A stretch of DNA of 58,391 nt from the NCBI RefSeq assembly GCF_017431965.1, contig NZ_JAFRKB010000003.1:1-58391 (forward strand), written 5' to 3'. The stretch is from Methanobrevibacter sp. Its GTDB lineage: Archaea; Methanobacteriota; Methanobacteria; Methanobacteriales; Methanobacteriaceae. A program made the position numbers and the translations under genes. The stretch's first letter is position 1. Each line of letters starts with the position of its first letter. The notes below the pieces were generated by a model. That model saw nothing but the letters and a program-made list of their open reading frames with translations. It made no database searches and was not told the origin of the DNA. This document shows, in pieces, positions 9,216 through 18,219 of the stretch.

Positions 9216-9809
9216 ATGGTAGATAGCGAAACTATTGAAACCAAAATTTCAGATGAAAAAGAAGAAACTGAAGAAAACTTTGATGAAACTACAGACAAAT
9301 TTGAAGATAAAAAAGATGAATTTGGTGAAAAATTCGAAGAAACCAAAGAAAAAGGAAAAAATATTGCAGACAATGTAATCAGTGATTTGTACAAAAGCAT
9401 TGATGAATTTAAAGACAGTCTTAAAAATATGCAAAAAACTGCAGATCAAAAATACAACGATTATAAAAAAGCAACCGTTCAAAGTTTAGATGTTGACTTA
9501 ATCGAAACTGAAGACGTGTACTACATCAAAGCTGCTGTTCCAGGTATTGATAAAGATGACATTTTAATTGAAGCTGGAGACAACGACATTACTATCGAAG
9601 CAACCTTTAAAGCATACATTGAAGAATTTGAAGAAGATGAAACCGCTGAAGTAATTGCATCCTCTTTAAAATCAGGCAAATGCATAAAAACAATCAGATT
9701 TGAAAACAGCCTCGATATCGAAAATATCTCCGCTAAATTCAATAACGGAACCGTTACTATAAGCATTCCAAAATTAGTAATTCCAAAACATAAAGTAAAT
9801 GTAGAATAA
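9216..9809 (+). CDS. small heat-shock protein, Hsp20/alpha-crystallin
   Basis: ATP-independent holdase chaperone that binds unfolding proteins as an oligomer in the cytoplasm. Residues 90-197 form the alpha-crystallin domain, with VYYIKAAVPGIDKDDI and the ending NGTVTISIPKL. The N-terminal 85 residues are unusual: a highly charged Glu/Lys-rich helix predicted as coiled coil (repeated EEK, EET, DKF), longer than in typical family members. The frame is open 11 codons further upstream, but AGGAGCGTGA lies just before ATG 9216. The gene has its own strong promoter. Confidence 0.9.
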   Translation: MVDSETIETKISDEKEETEENFDETTDKFEDKKDEFGEKFEETKEKGKNIADNVISDLYKSIDEFKDSLKNMQKTADQKYNDYKKATVQSLDVDLIETEDVYYIKAAVPGIDKDDILIEAGDNDITIEATFKAYIEEFEEDETAEVIASSLKSGKCIKTIRFENSLDIENISAKFNNGTVTISIPKLVIPKHKVNVE

Positions 9810-9837
9810 GTTTTCTACATTTTTTATCTCTTTTTTT
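9800..9837 (+). terminator. hairpin terminator overlapping hsp20 stop
   Basis: TGTAGAA (9800-9806) pairs with TTCTACA (9813-9819), with the TAA stop in the loop, then T-rich sequence to 9837. Confidence 0.65.
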
Positions 9838-9852
9838 AAAAATAATTAATTT

Positions 9853-10863
9853 TTAGTATCTGACTTTTCCGATGTGTCTTGTTGCACCAGGATCCTCACC
9901 ATTAAAGTGAGCCAAATAATATACAAACCATTCTAAAGGAATAACTAGAATAAATGGTGATAATAATTTATCAACATCCGCATAATCCTTCAAGTCATAT
10001 ATTATTGATTTTAACTCCAAGTTTTCAGAAAATTCAATTGCTTTTTGAGTTATTTCATCAGATTCCAAATCAGATTTTAAAAATACGATTGGAACATCCT
10101 TTTCTGCCCTTTCAATTAAACCGTGCCTAAATTCAGCAGAATATTCCGGGCAGGCATGTTTGACAGCTCCCTCCATAAACATTGTCATGGCCAATTTATA
10201 AGCCAGACCGAAATTAGGACCGCTGCCTAAACAGTAGAAGATATCCTCGCCTTTAAACTCTTCAGCCAATGCCTTGTTTTCATCTTCAGTTAAAAGCAAT
10301 AGCTTTTCCAACATTTTAGGCATTTCACCAAGTTGAGCCAGCAACTCAGTTTTATTTTCATAATCAGATGCCTTAAATAATATCTGATAAAGACAAGCAA
10401 GTTGGGTAATATAAGTTTTTGTACCTAAAATGGCAGTTTCTGTTCCACATCTAGTTGTAATCGGAGTTTTAGCTTCTTTAATCATGGAACTGTCCGGTTC
10501 ATTTGAAATGGAAACCGTATGAATACCATATTCGTTTGCTTTTCTAAGTGCTGCTAAAGTATCTGCAGTTTCACCGGATTGGGAAGTGAAGATAGCAAGT
10601 GTATTTTCATCCTTTTGTAATTTCTTATTGTAGTAAAATTCATAGCCTGCGTAAACTTCAATGTCAATGTTTGTAGAAGACATTCTGATAGCATCCCTAA
10701 CGCTGTAACAGGTTGAAATAGAACTTCCACAGCCAATTAAATAAACCTTGTCCACATCAGCAATTAAGTTTGAAACCTCTTCCATTGTGGATAATTCACA
10801 TTGAAAGGTTTTAGTGAGGGACTCAGGTTGTTCCATCATTTCATCATACATTTTATAGTTCAT
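9853..10863 (-). CDS. double-SIS-domain sugar isomerase, GlmS-like
   Basis: About 336 residues resembling the isomerase half of glucosamine-6-phosphate synthase without the glutaminase domain. It starts [16 protein letters not shown], the usual entry of this family. The first SIS domain shows [10 protein letters not shown] and the sugar-phosphate loop [10 protein letters not shown]; the second shows [14 protein letters not shown]. The C-terminal lysine-containing tail ends IGKVRY. Likely substrates are aminosugar or keto-sugar phosphates; without an amidotransferase it may work as a deaminase or isomerase. The frame opens 17 codons upstream, but GGGAG lies 8 bases before ATG 10863. Divergent from the DUF447 gene. 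Confidence 0.8.
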   Translation of the reverse strand: MNYKMYDEMMEQPESLTKTFQCELSTMEEVSNLIADVDKVYLIGCGSSISTCYSVRDAIRMSSTNIDIEVYAGYEFYYNKKLQKDENTLAIFTSQSGETADTLAALRKANEYGIHTVSISNEPDSSMIKEAKTPITTRCGTETAILGTKTYITQLACLYQILFKASDYENKTELLAQLGEMPKMLEKLLLLTEDENKALAEEFKGEDIFYCLGSGPNFGLAYKLAMTMFMEGAVKHACPEYSAEFRHGLIERAEKDVPIVFLKSDLESDEITQKAIEFSENLELKSIIYDLKDYADVDKLLSPFILVIPLEWFVYYLAHFNGEDPGATRHIGKVRY

Positions 10864-10947
10864 AGCCCAAACTCCCAAAAAGTTAATAAACAATATTAAT
10901 ATGTAGTAATTCAATATATAAAAATGTTTTTTTAAAAAAAATAAAAA

Positions 10948-11583
10948 ATGATTGATATGGAAATCGATTTATCTTTAATAGGAATGGAAAAGGGAAAACA
11001 GTATGAAACAATAATCACTACAAACGATTGTGAAAATCATCAAAATGCGGCGCCAATTGGAGTATTGTGTGCCGGAAAGGACATTATTTTAAATCGCATT
11101 TTCAAGGGAAGCCACACGCTGGAAAACATCATCTCTCAAAAAAAGTTTGTAGTCAATATTACACATGACCCTGAATTGTTTACTGCATCCACTTTAGGAA
11201 ATTTGCCTGAAGGCCATTTCAATGAAGACAACACCTTAAAATGTGCAGATGCCTACTTCAAATGTGAGGTAATCAGCTTAAAGGAAGCGGTCAAACAAAG
11301 CGATCCCATAAAAAAGAAAGGTGAAGCCATAGTCATAAAATCAAAAGTGACTGAATTAGTCATTAACAAGCCCACTAAAGCATTTAACAGAAGTTTCGGA
11401 TGCGTTATAGAAACACTATCCAACTATTCACGTTTTGATTTGGTGGATGATACTCAAAAAGAATATTATTTAACAAGATTTAGGGAATGCAACCGCATCG
11501 TAAATAAAGTCGGCTATAAACAGGATAAGCGTGCAATGGCTGAAATAAAAAAAGAATTAATGAAAAAAGGGTATGAACCCTAA
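10948..11583 (+). CDS. DUF447 family protein, FMN-binding split-barrel fold
   Basis: 211 residues. The start ([20 protein letters not shown]) and the [13 protein letters not shown] region match the archaeal DUF447 family, which adopts a flavin-reductase-like split barrel and probably binds FMN. Function is not established. The start is ATG 10948 or 10957; neither has a clear ribosome site, so the message may be nearly leaderless. Its stop overlaps the convergent adenine deaminase stop by 4 bases. Confidence 0.75.
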   Translation: MIDMEIDLSLIGMEKGKQYETIITTNDCENHQNAAPIGVLCAGKDIILNRIFKGSHTLENIISQKKFVVNITHDPELFTASTLGNLPEGHFNEDNTLKCADAYFKCEVISLKEAVKQSDPIKKKGEAIVIKSKVTELVINKPTKAFNRSFGCVIETLSNYSRFDLVDDTQKEYYLTRFRECNRIVNKVGYKQDKRAMAEIKKELMKKGYEP

Positions 11584-13295
11584 TTTATTATAACATCCAT
11601 AAACTCAAATGCATCACCATCAAACAGTCCCTTATCTGAAATTTTAATTGATGGAATAACCAACAAAGCCATAAAAGCCATTGTCATGAATGGGGATTTA
11701 AGTTCACAACCCAAAGCCGAAACCATATTATGTAAAATGCCCAATTTATGAGCCACATCATATGCGTCCTTATTGCTCATAAGCCCCGCAATTGGAAGAG
11801 GCAGCGAATCTGAAAAGTCTTCACTTACAACAGCAATGCCCCCCATATCATCAATAACCATGTTAACAGCCTGTGCCATCATATCTGAATTATAACCAAC
11901 GACTATGATATTATGAGAATCATGGGCAACGGATGAAGCAATAGCTCCTTTTTTAAGACCAAATCCTTTAATGAATGCATTGGAAACGACATTACCTCCA
12001 TAACGTTCCACAACAGCTATTTTTAAAACATCCTGGAAAATGTCCGGTTGAATGATACCATCCTTGACATACAAATTTGCAGTTGTCTTTTTGGTTAACA
12101 AATCACCGTCAAAACACTCGATTACATTAACTTCACATTCATCTCCATCATAATGTAGGTCAAAATCATCAGCAGTCTTTTTAGATGCGTTGATTGAATT
12201 GTGAGCTTCAATTTCAGGAACATCAAATAAAACATTTTCCCCATCGAAGACACATTCACCCGCAATATATGTCCTTAGGATATTGCAATCAAATATGCTA
12301 TCAATGACGATGAAATCTGCCTTTGCGCCTTCCTGAATGACGCCACAATTCAGATTATAATGATAAGCAGGATTGATTGTTACCATATCAAGAGCCTTCA
12401 GGATATCAATTCCCAAATCAACCGCTTTTTTAATTGATAAATTCAAATGACCTTTAATCAAATCATTGGGATGCTTGTCATCACTAACGATAAAGTCAAA
12501 TAGTGGAGAGTATATTTTTCTCTCAAACATGTCCCTGTAAATAGAGCCCAAATTACCAGGATGTTTGATGCTTGATTTACCTTCATCTATATTGAAAAGA
12601 GCTTCCATATCCATGGCAGATGAACCGTCTCTCACCATAATTTTCATACCTTTAAGCTTTTTCTCGAGAGCTTCCAAAACATTGCTGCATTCATGGTCAG
12701 TACTTATACCCTGATTAAGGTATTTGTCCAAATCTTGACGAGAAAGTAATGGTGCATGACCATCAATCGGCTTGCCACATTCTCTTGCGAATGCCAATTT
12801 TCTTAAAACTTCATCATCACCATTTATAACTCCCGGGAAATTCATCATTTCTCCTAAAGCGACTATTTCATCTTTTTTAAGCAATAATTCAATATCAGAT
12901 GAATCCAAAATCGCCCCTGAAGTTTCAAATGGAGTTGCAGGCACACATGAAGGCGCTGTAAAGTAAAAATTAAAAGGAACTTTCTTCGCATTTTCAATCA
13001 TCAGCTCAATACCTTCAATACCTAAAACGTTAGCAATTTCATGAGGATCGCAGACGACAGAAGTAGTACCATGACGCACTGCAATTTTAGCAAATTGCGC
13101 CGGAGTAATCATACTGCTTTCAATATGAATATGTGAATCAATGAAACCTGGAAGAACCAATCCCTTAACATCAACAAAGGTCTTTTCATCTACTGTGATT
13201 GGGGCGACTTCTGTAAATATTCCATTTTCGATTGTGATTCTTACAGGACGGATTGTCTTAGAGATTACATCATAGATATAAGCTGTGAATTCCAT
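11580..13295 (-). CDS. ade: adenine deaminase
   Basis: Converts adenine to hypoxanthine and ammonia for purine salvage (EC 3.5.4.2). 571 residues, the normal length. The amidohydrolase metal motif is in [15 protein letters not shown], followed by [13 protein letters not shown], the conserved GEMMNFPGV and HAPLL. The C-terminal domain holds [14 protein letters not shown], typical of bacterial and archaeal Ade. It is the second gene of a minus-strand operon, 2 bases after the ornithine cyclodeaminase-type gene. A purine permease is encoded at 18217, consistent with purine uptake and salvage. Confidence 0.94.
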   Translation of the reverse strand: MEFTAYIYDVISKTIRPVRITIENGIFTEVAPITVDEKTFVDVKGLVLPGFIDSHIHIESSMITPAQFAKIAVRHGTTSVVCDPHEIANVLGIEGIELMIENAKKVPFNFYFTAPSCVPATPFETSGAILDSSDIELLLKKDEIVALGEMMNFPGVINGDDEVLRKLAFARECGKPIDGHAPLLSRQDLDKYLNQGISTDHECSNVLEALEKKLKGMKIMVRDGSSAMDMEALFNIDEGKSSIKHPGNLGSIYRDMFERKIYSPLFDFIVSDDKHPNDLIKGHLNLSIKKAVDLGIDILKALDMVTINPAYHYNLNCGVIQEGAKADFIVIDSIFDCNILRTYIAGECVFDGENVLFDVPEIEAHNSINASKKTADDFDLHYDGDECEVNVIECFDGDLLTKKTTANLYVKDGIIQPDIFQDVLKIAVVERYGGNVVSNAFIKGFGLKKGAIASSVAHDSHNIIVVGYNSDMMAQAVNMVIDDMGGIAVVSEDFSDSLPLPIAGLMSNKDAYDVAHKLGILHNMVSALGCELKSPFMTMAFMALLVIPSIKISDKGLFDGDAFEFMDVIIN

Positions 13296-13297
13296 TT

Positions 13298-14518
13298 TTA
13301 CTCCTCCTGCAATGCATTATAAAGAAGAGGCAGGAATGTTCCAATATCCGTTACGATACCGACTACCTGTGCGCTTCCCCTATCTGACAATTTTGTAACT
13401 GTAGATGGGTTAATGTCTACACAAATACTTTTAACCCTAGAAGGAAGCAGGTTTCCTGTTGCAATTGAATGCAGCATTGTTGCAATCATAATAACCATAT
13501 CAACTTCCTGAGCGTACTTTCTCATTAGCTTTTGAGCTTCAACCACATCAGTTATAACATCCGGAAGCGGTCCGTCATCACGAATGGAACCCGCAAGGAC
13601 AAATGGAACATCATTTTTAATACATTCATACATTATTCCACCGGTCAATGTTCCGTCCTCAACAGCTTCCCTAATGGAACCTGAACGGTTGATTCTGTTG
13701 ATTGCCCTCATGTGGTGAGTATGACCATGGGCAACGATTTTACCTGTTTCCACTTCAATGCCCAAAGATGTGCCGAAGAGATTTGACTCAATATCGTGAG
13801 TAGCTAAAGCATTACCTGCCATAATAACATCAATATAACCGTCTTTAACTAAAGAAGCCAAGTATTTTCCGGAACCGGTATGGACAATAGCCGGACCTCC
13901 AACTATACCAATTTTTCCCCCTTTAGCTTTGATTTCTTTCATTTCTTTTGCAATACCGTTGATAAGATTCATTAATGGCTTTTCAGAGGACACTTCACTG
14001 TTCATGAATTCAAAAACTTGCTGTTCATCCCTTGATCTGTGAGGAGGCGTTACCCTAACACCATCCAGGCCAACAACTATCTTATCGCCCACTCTAACAT
14101 CGGCAATCGGCTTTACAAAAGCTCTTTTTTCATCTTCATCAACGACAACCAAACAGTCCATTTCAATTTCTTCGACAGGAATCCAGTTGCCTTCATAAAA
14201 TATATGAGTGGTATGATTGGATGATGAATAAAAACCTTCAGGAGCAACTTTATCTTTAGATGCCGCTACAAGATTAACTTCATTAATCTCATCGATTGAT
14301 GCACCTAGAACAGACAGTTCATCTAAAATGGAATCTAACAATTCGGGAGAATCAGCTTGAACTTCAATCTTTGCATGACTTACATCTGATTTTTTACGTC
14401 CAACATCGATTTCCAATATGTCAAATTCTCCACCTTTGTCCATAATTATGCCCATTGTTTTGGTTAATGTCAATGAGTCGATAATATGGCCTGAAAGTTC
14501 AATTGTTCTTTTATTCAT
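13298..14518 (-). CDS. TIGR00300 (LOR/SDH-like) protein, probable archaeal ornithine cyclodeaminase
   Basis: 406 residues, matching the archaeal family first annotated as LOR/SDH bifunctional-like (TIGR00300). It starts with [17 protein letters not shown] and includes a Rossmann-like part with [16 protein letters not shown] and [21 protein letters not shown] methanococcal member has been linked to NAD-dependent ornithine cyclodeamination to proline, and the domain occurs at the C-terminus of cyanobacterial arginine-degrading enzymes. That function is inferred by family here. First gene of the operon with ade. The TATTAGCT sequence before ATG gives no strong ribosome site. Confidence 0.8.
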   Translation of the reverse strand: MNKRTIELSGHIIDSLTLTKTMGIIMDKGGEFDILEIDVGRKKSDVSHAKIEVQADSPELLDSILDELSVLGASIDEINEVNLVAASKDKVAPEGFYSSSNHTTHIFYEGNWIPVEEIEMDCLVVVDEDEKRAFVKPIADVRVGDKIVVGLDGVRVTPPHRSRDEQQVFEFMNSEVSSEKPLMNLINGIAKEMKEIKAKGGKIGIVGGPAIVHTGSGKYLASLVKDGYIDVIMAGNALATHDIESNLFGTSLGIEVETGKIVAHGHTHHMRAINRINRSGSIREAVEDGTLTGGIMYECIKNDVPFVLAGSIRDDGPLPDVITDVVEAQKLMRKYAQEVDMVIMIATMLHSIATGNLLPSRVKSICVDINPSTVTKLSDRGSAQVVGIVTDIGTFLPLLYNALQEE

Positions 14519-14566
14519 AATATTAGCTCCAATAGTTAATATTATAAATTTATGTTTTGGTGATAT

Positions 14567-14711
14567 TTAATGATTGTTATGATTGATAAAAGAAAAAAAT
14601 AAGTCGGAGTTATTTATTTTTTGAGGAGTGAATTCCATTTCTACCTTTACCCCGCAATTAGCAAGACATAAGCGCTTCTGGAAATTCACCACCACAATTT
14701 TTGCATTTCAC
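14567..14711 (-). pseudogene. decayed zinc-ribbon gene fragment
   Basis: Minus strand from GTG 14711 reads VKCKNCGGEFPEALMSC and then stops. Shifting frame by the equivalent of a two-base deletion at 14660 restores NCGVKVEMEF. Together these give the C-x2-C ... C-x2-CG zinc ribbon seen at the start of the two intact genes upstream. It is therefore the remains of a third zinc-ribbon gene in this operon. It accounts for most of the 215-base gap. Confidence 0.6.
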
Positions 14712-14733
14712 AATGCCTTAAATCCAAATCAGA

Positions 14734-15558
14734 TTATAACAGAGATGTGAAATTGCCTGCAATTTCCTCAATATTCTTTTTTAGATAGACATTTGAAACA
14801 TAAGCACATATTATTCCTAAAATAATCAATAAAAGAATTTGGCCACCGTAAAACCATTCATAAAGCCCTGCCACAAATGAACCGTACCAAAATTCCACTA
14901 ATGGATTTTCCAATAATCCCAATATTAATCCCACAATTGCGCCCAATACTATTGCATTGGCTTCATTATCGACAAGACCTGCGAAAAATCCTACGCTGAT
15001 AATGATTGCTATGATAAATGAAACCCATGAAAATCCAATCAGCAATCCTAATGATGACAATATCACAGAAACTATTAAATTAACTATTGTCGGCTTTAAA
15101 ATTGAATTCAAATTGATTTTATCCGCAAAGCCTTTATTGGAATCAGTAGGCTGAACAACTTCATTTGTTTTTTCACCTGTGAATACATTAGAACCGCATT
15201 CCGGACAGAAAGTAGTGCCAGCATCTAAAATAAATCCGCAATTAGGGCATGATTTATTTGTTTCAGGCAGTTTTTGTTCTACTTTAGCCCCGCAAGTAGG
15301 GCAAAATAAAACATTTTCAGGGATTTCAGACCCGCAACCTTCACATTTTGGAACTTCAATAATCTCATCGATTTTATTTCCGCATTTATCACAAAATGTG
15401 GCATCTTCTTTTAAGGCTGCTCCACAGTTACTGCAAGTAACATCATCACTGGATTGCGGTTCCTGTGATTCGCCAGCGCCGGTTAAATCATTTCCACAGT
15501 TTGGGCAGATATTCCAATCTCCAGTTATATCAATTCCACAACGATTACATTTAGCCAT
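14734..15558 (-). CDS. membrane protein with four zinc ribbons
   Basis: 274 residues. Four consecutive double-CxxC zinc ribbons occupy residues 1-130 (CNRCG/CPNCG, CSNCG/CDKCG, CEGCG/CPTCG, CPNCG/CPECG). About four hydrophobic segments follow between 160 and 265. The ribbons are expected in the cytoplasm, anchored to the membrane. No known function; such proteins are frequent in Methanobrevibacter. The in-frame GTG at 15567 is probably not the start, since GGTG precedes ATG 15558 by 6 bases. It is the last intact gene of a five-gene minus-strand cluster. Confidence 0.75.
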   Translation of the reverse strand: MAKCNRCGIDITGDWNICPNCGNDLTGAGESQEPQSSDDVTCSNCGAALKEDATFCDKCGNKIDEIIEVPKCEGCGSEIPENVLFCPTCGAKVEQKLPETNKSCPNCGFILDAGTTFCPECGSNVFTGEKTNEVVQPTDSNKGFADKINLNSILKPTIVNLIVSVILSSLGLLIGFSWVSFIIAIIISVGFFAGLVDNEANAIVLGAIVGLILGLLENPLVEFWYGSFVAGLYEWFYGGQILLLIILGIICAYVSNVYLKKNIEEIAGNFTSLL

Positions 15559-15570
15559 ATCATACACCAG

Positions 15571-16500
15571 TTAACCAAATAATAACTCTTTCTTGAGTTG
15601 ATCGAACTCTTCCTGTGTTATTGCACCGCTTTCAAGTAATTCTTGGAATTCTTTTAACTGTTGAGTTTTAGTAGGTTCACTGGATTGGTTTTCAATAACT
15701 ACAGTTTGAGGTTTATCTCTTAAAGCCTCATATAAATCCACCAAATTCTGACCGAATTCATAACTTGGAAGTCTAATTTCATAAGAGGTATTATCAACCA
15801 ATTTTATTAATAGCCTATCAAACATGTCTGCACTATCATTGTTGGCAACCATATCCTTAAATCTAGTTGCTTTTAGAGAAGCGATTTTATTTTGGATATC
15901 CCTTCTGATATCATGTGGAGATGTCCAAGCCCTTTTTGTAATATCCTCATATCTGCTTTCATCACCTAATCTTTTAGTGACCCTCATTGAAACAATTTTA
16001 TCAAAATAAAAATTATTAATGCCGGCATTGACTTTTTTAAAGTCCCTGTTATCAATTTCCATGAAAACAAATTTATTTTCCTTAATTAAGAAAAATCCAT
16101 CAATTTGAGTCTCATTACCTATGAAATTACCTGGATTATAACCAGAAACCCATTTATTAATCGTTTTGTGTTTTGATGTTGATTTTTCCAACATGTTGAA
16201 ACGTTCAACACTAGTCAAGAAATAATCTTCATCCTTAATTCCGAACTCCTCGGCAAGTTTATCATATCTGGCAAGGACTTCATCACGCCTTGCATTCCAT
16301 TCTTGTTGTTTAAATGAAATAGATGCTCCATTATCTAATTTATGACCGCATTCAACACAGAAGTTAGTATTTTTGCTGTTTTTAGTCCCGCATTTTGGGC
16401 AGACATCAGAATTGCTTTCATATTTTTCTACTTTTTCACCACAGTTAAAGCAAAAATCGGATCCGACAACTTCCGCTCCACAGTTACTACATTTAACCAT
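15571..16500 (-). CDS. zinc-ribbon protein with C-terminal SHOCT domain
   Basis: About 309 residues. Two zinc ribbons at the N-terminus (CSNCG/CFNCG and CPKCG/CVECG, residues 3-55). A middle region of about 150 residues has alternating strands and may be a PH-like domain. A C-terminal SHOCT-type helix pair follows (LKEFQELLESGAITQEEFDQ), often found in membrane-linked or oligomerising proteins. AGGTGAT lies directly before ATG 16500. Probably cotranscribed with its neighbours. Function unknown. Confidence 0.72.
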   Translation of the reverse strand: MVKCSNCGAEVVGSDFCFNCGEKVEKYESNSDVCPKCGTKNSKNTNFCVECGHKLDNGASISFKQQEWNARRDEVLARYDKLAEEFGIKDEDYFLTSVERFNMLEKSTSKHKTINKWVSGYNPGNFIGNETQIDGFFLIKENKFVFMEIDNRDFKKVNAGINNFYFDKIVSMRVTKRLGDESRYEDITKRAWTSPHDIRRDIQNKIASLKATRFKDMVANNDSADMFDRLLIKLVDNTSYEIRLPSYEFGQNLVDLYEALRDKPQTVVIENQSSEPTKTQQLKEFQELLESGAITQEEFDQLKKELLFG

Positions 16501-16509
16501 TTTAATCAC

Positions 16510-17055
16510 CTATTGTTGATTAATTGTTTTTCTAATCCTATTTCCCCAATCCTTTTCTTCAATGTTATTTACAGTGCTTTGTAAATTATTGGAAACATCG
16601 GATATGGATGAATTCAAAGCATTGATTTTATTTTCCATGATATCAATTTCCAATTTCATGAAACCCTTTTCAATGTCTGTATAGGTTTTAGAAGTTTCCT
16701 CTGAAATCATTTCAACACCATTTCCTTCATTCAACATGTCCATCAATCTTAAAAACACATGTTCCTGGTGTTGCTTTTCATATTCCTTAATATCTGAAAC
16801 GCTGTAAACCTTATCCAACAGCATTTTAATTACATTAATGAAATCTTCCCTGTCAGAATGGGAGTTAACATTATTTGGAAGGATATCAGTTTTTAGCAGG
16901 AATACTGAATCGATTTCTTCACCTTCTTTTAAAACTAAGGAGTATCCTTTATTTTCAATGTAAACTAAAGCAATTGATTTTCCATCATAAATATCAACTT
17001 CAACTTTAGCGAACTCTTTTGGTATGGATAAAAAATCCAAATTACGAACTAACAT
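16510..17055 (-). CDS. hypothetical protein
   Basis: 181 residues, soluble, no motif recognised. The N-terminal 85 residues look like a compact beta-rich domain; 100-170 are helical, probably coiled coil (IEKGFMKLEIDIMENKINAL). A clear AAGGTGAT ribosome site precedes ATG 17055. It lies 12 bases from the small membrane-protein gene upstream and 9 from the zinc-ribbon/SHOCT gene downstream, so it belongs to the same operon. Confidence 0.65.
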   Translation of the reverse strand: MLVRNLDFLSIPKEFAKVEVDIYDGKSIALVYIENKGYSLVLKEGEEIDSVFLLKTDILPNNVNSHSDREDFINVIKMLLDKVYSVSDIKEYEKQHQEHVFLRLMDMLNEGNGVEMISEETSKTYTDIEKGFMKLEIDIMENKINALNSSISDVSNNLQSTVNNIEEKDWGNRIRKTINQQ

Positions 17056-17067
17056 TTTATCACCTTT

Positions 17068-17280
17068 TCATTTAATGAAACCTTTAGCAAATTTACCAAT
17101 GAAATAAATTACAAGACCAATTGCAGCTATAATAAATATTATGGCAAAAATATAGCCAATTAATCCAATCAAGATAGGAAGAAGCCGCACAAGAACAGAA
17201 ATTACAATAACCAGCATGATTATTGAAATGACAATTCCTAGGCCTAATCCAAAATTTTCAAAGATTTCACCAAGATCCAT
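17068..17280 (-). CDS. small two-helix membrane protein
   Basis: 70 residues with two long hydrophobic segments (about 12-34 and 37-63) and a short basic tail. AGGTGATAAA directly precedes the ATG. Operon member; it might anchor or regulate the soluble neighbours. Function unknown. Confidence 0.65.
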   Translation of the reverse strand: MDLGEIFENFGLGLGIVISIIMLVIVISVLVRLLPILIGLIGYIFAIIFIIAAIGLVIYFIGKFAKGFIK

Positions 17281-17288
17281 TTTATCAC

Positions 17289-17783
17289 CTATTTAAATTC
17301 AACGGAATTTGCATATCTTTTCAAATCATCAAGATGGTATCCGCCAACAAAAACCACTTTACTTCCATCATCATTTTTAACACCTACAAGATATGGAGGC
17401 ATCATCTTCATGCCTATATCATTAGTTAAAACCAATGAATTTCCATCATCTTGAGCTACTTGGTAAAAATAAGATGTTGTAAGGCCATTGACTGCATGCT
17501 GCCATGCACTTGACTCACCTTCCACAAGATACGAATCATTATAATAACAAATTATTATGTCATCCTGTTCCAGTTCACATCCTGTATTATCATCCAAATA
17601 TTCCCTGGAACAACCTAATGCTCCATTTGGAAGACAATATGCCACATCTGTAAAATGCTGACCTGCTGGAATGTCCATTGTGAATAATCCATCAAAATCC
17701 TTATTGGATTTGATGGAAGTTACGGCCATTATGGAAATAAAAGCAAAGATAACCATTAATATTAAAATAATTTTTTTGTTCAA
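17289..17783 (-). CDS. membrane-anchored extracytoplasmic protein, unknown
   Basis: About 164 residues starting at TTG 17783: GGTGG lies 6 bases upstream and the product then begins NKKIILILMVIFAFISIMAV, a signal anchor or signal peptide. Four cysteines in the mature part (AYCLP, LGCSRE, TGCELE, IICYYN) could form disulphides. It is the first gene of the zinc-ribbon/membrane operon and is divergent from the winged-helix regulator at 17899. No family recognised. Confidence 0.65.
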   Translation of the reverse strand: MNKKIILILMVIFAFISIMAVTSIKSNKDFDGLFTMDIPAGQHFTDVAYCLPNGALGCSREYLDDNTGCELEQDDIIICYYNDSYLVEGESSAWQHAVNGLTTSYFYQVAQDDGNSLVLTNDIGMKMMPPYLVGVKNDDGSKVVFVGGYHLDDLKRYANSVEFK

Positions 17784-17839
17784 GGACTCCACCCCATGTG
17801 TATACCTTATTATGTTACACACATAATATAAACATTGCT

Positions 17840-17853
17840 ATTAGCATGCTAAT
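17840..17853. promoter_or_regulatory. palindrome between divergent genes
   Basis: ATTAGCATGCTAAT is a perfect 14-bp palindrome midway between the operon starting at 17783 and the winged-helix gene at 17899. A second, longer-spaced repeat (TGTGTA ... TACACA) lies at about 17799-17820. Either may be the operator of the adjacent regulator. Confidence 0.5.
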
Positions 17854-17898
17854 ATCATATACATATCAATAAAATAGCTAAAATTTATAACTAAAATC

Positions 17899-18177
17899 AT
17901 GAGTAAAAAGGATGACATGAGCATTATTTCATTACTTGCAAGATCCAAAAAAAGAATAAGCGTTTTGAAATCACTTGAAAAGGAGGATAAGATACCTTCA
18001 AAAATCAGCAAGGATATTCACGACAACAGCAATCATGTCTCCAAATATTTAAAGACATTAAAAGAAGCCGAACTTGTAGAATGTCTTAATGAAGATGATA
18101 AAAGATACAGGTTCTACAGCATCACCGATAAAGGCAAATACTATTTGGATAAAGTAGAAAAAGATTACAACGATTAA
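17899..18177 (+). CDS. winged-helix transcriptional regulator, ArsR-like
   Basis: 92 residues (86 if the start is ATG 17917, which follows AGGATGAC and fits the TTTATAA box at 17884). The product is a single winged helix-turn-helix: ARSKKRISVLKSL, then IPSKISKDI, then the recognition helix NHVSKYLKTLKEAELVE, then the wing KRYRFYSITDKG. This type acts as a dimeric repressor or activator. It is divergent from the zinc-ribbon/membrane operon and a palindrome lies between them, so that operon is the likely target. Confidence 0.85.
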   Translation: MSKKDDMSIISLLARSKKRISVLKSLEKEDKIPSKISKDIHDNSNHVSKYLKTLKEAELVECLNEDDKRYRFYSITDKGKYYLDKVEKDYND

Positions 18178-18180
18178 TTT

Positions 18181-18219
18181 AAAAAAAAGAAAAAATGTAG
18201 ACTCATAGTTATGAGTCTA
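18181..18219 (-). terminator. intrinsic terminator overlapping azgA stop
   Basis: Perfect inverted repeat TAGACTCATA / TATGAGTCTA with a two-base centre at 18198-18219 includes the permease stop codon. On the minus strand it is followed by a T-rich tract of about 15 bases (18181-18195). The effective loop must be larger than 2 bases. Confidence 0.75.
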
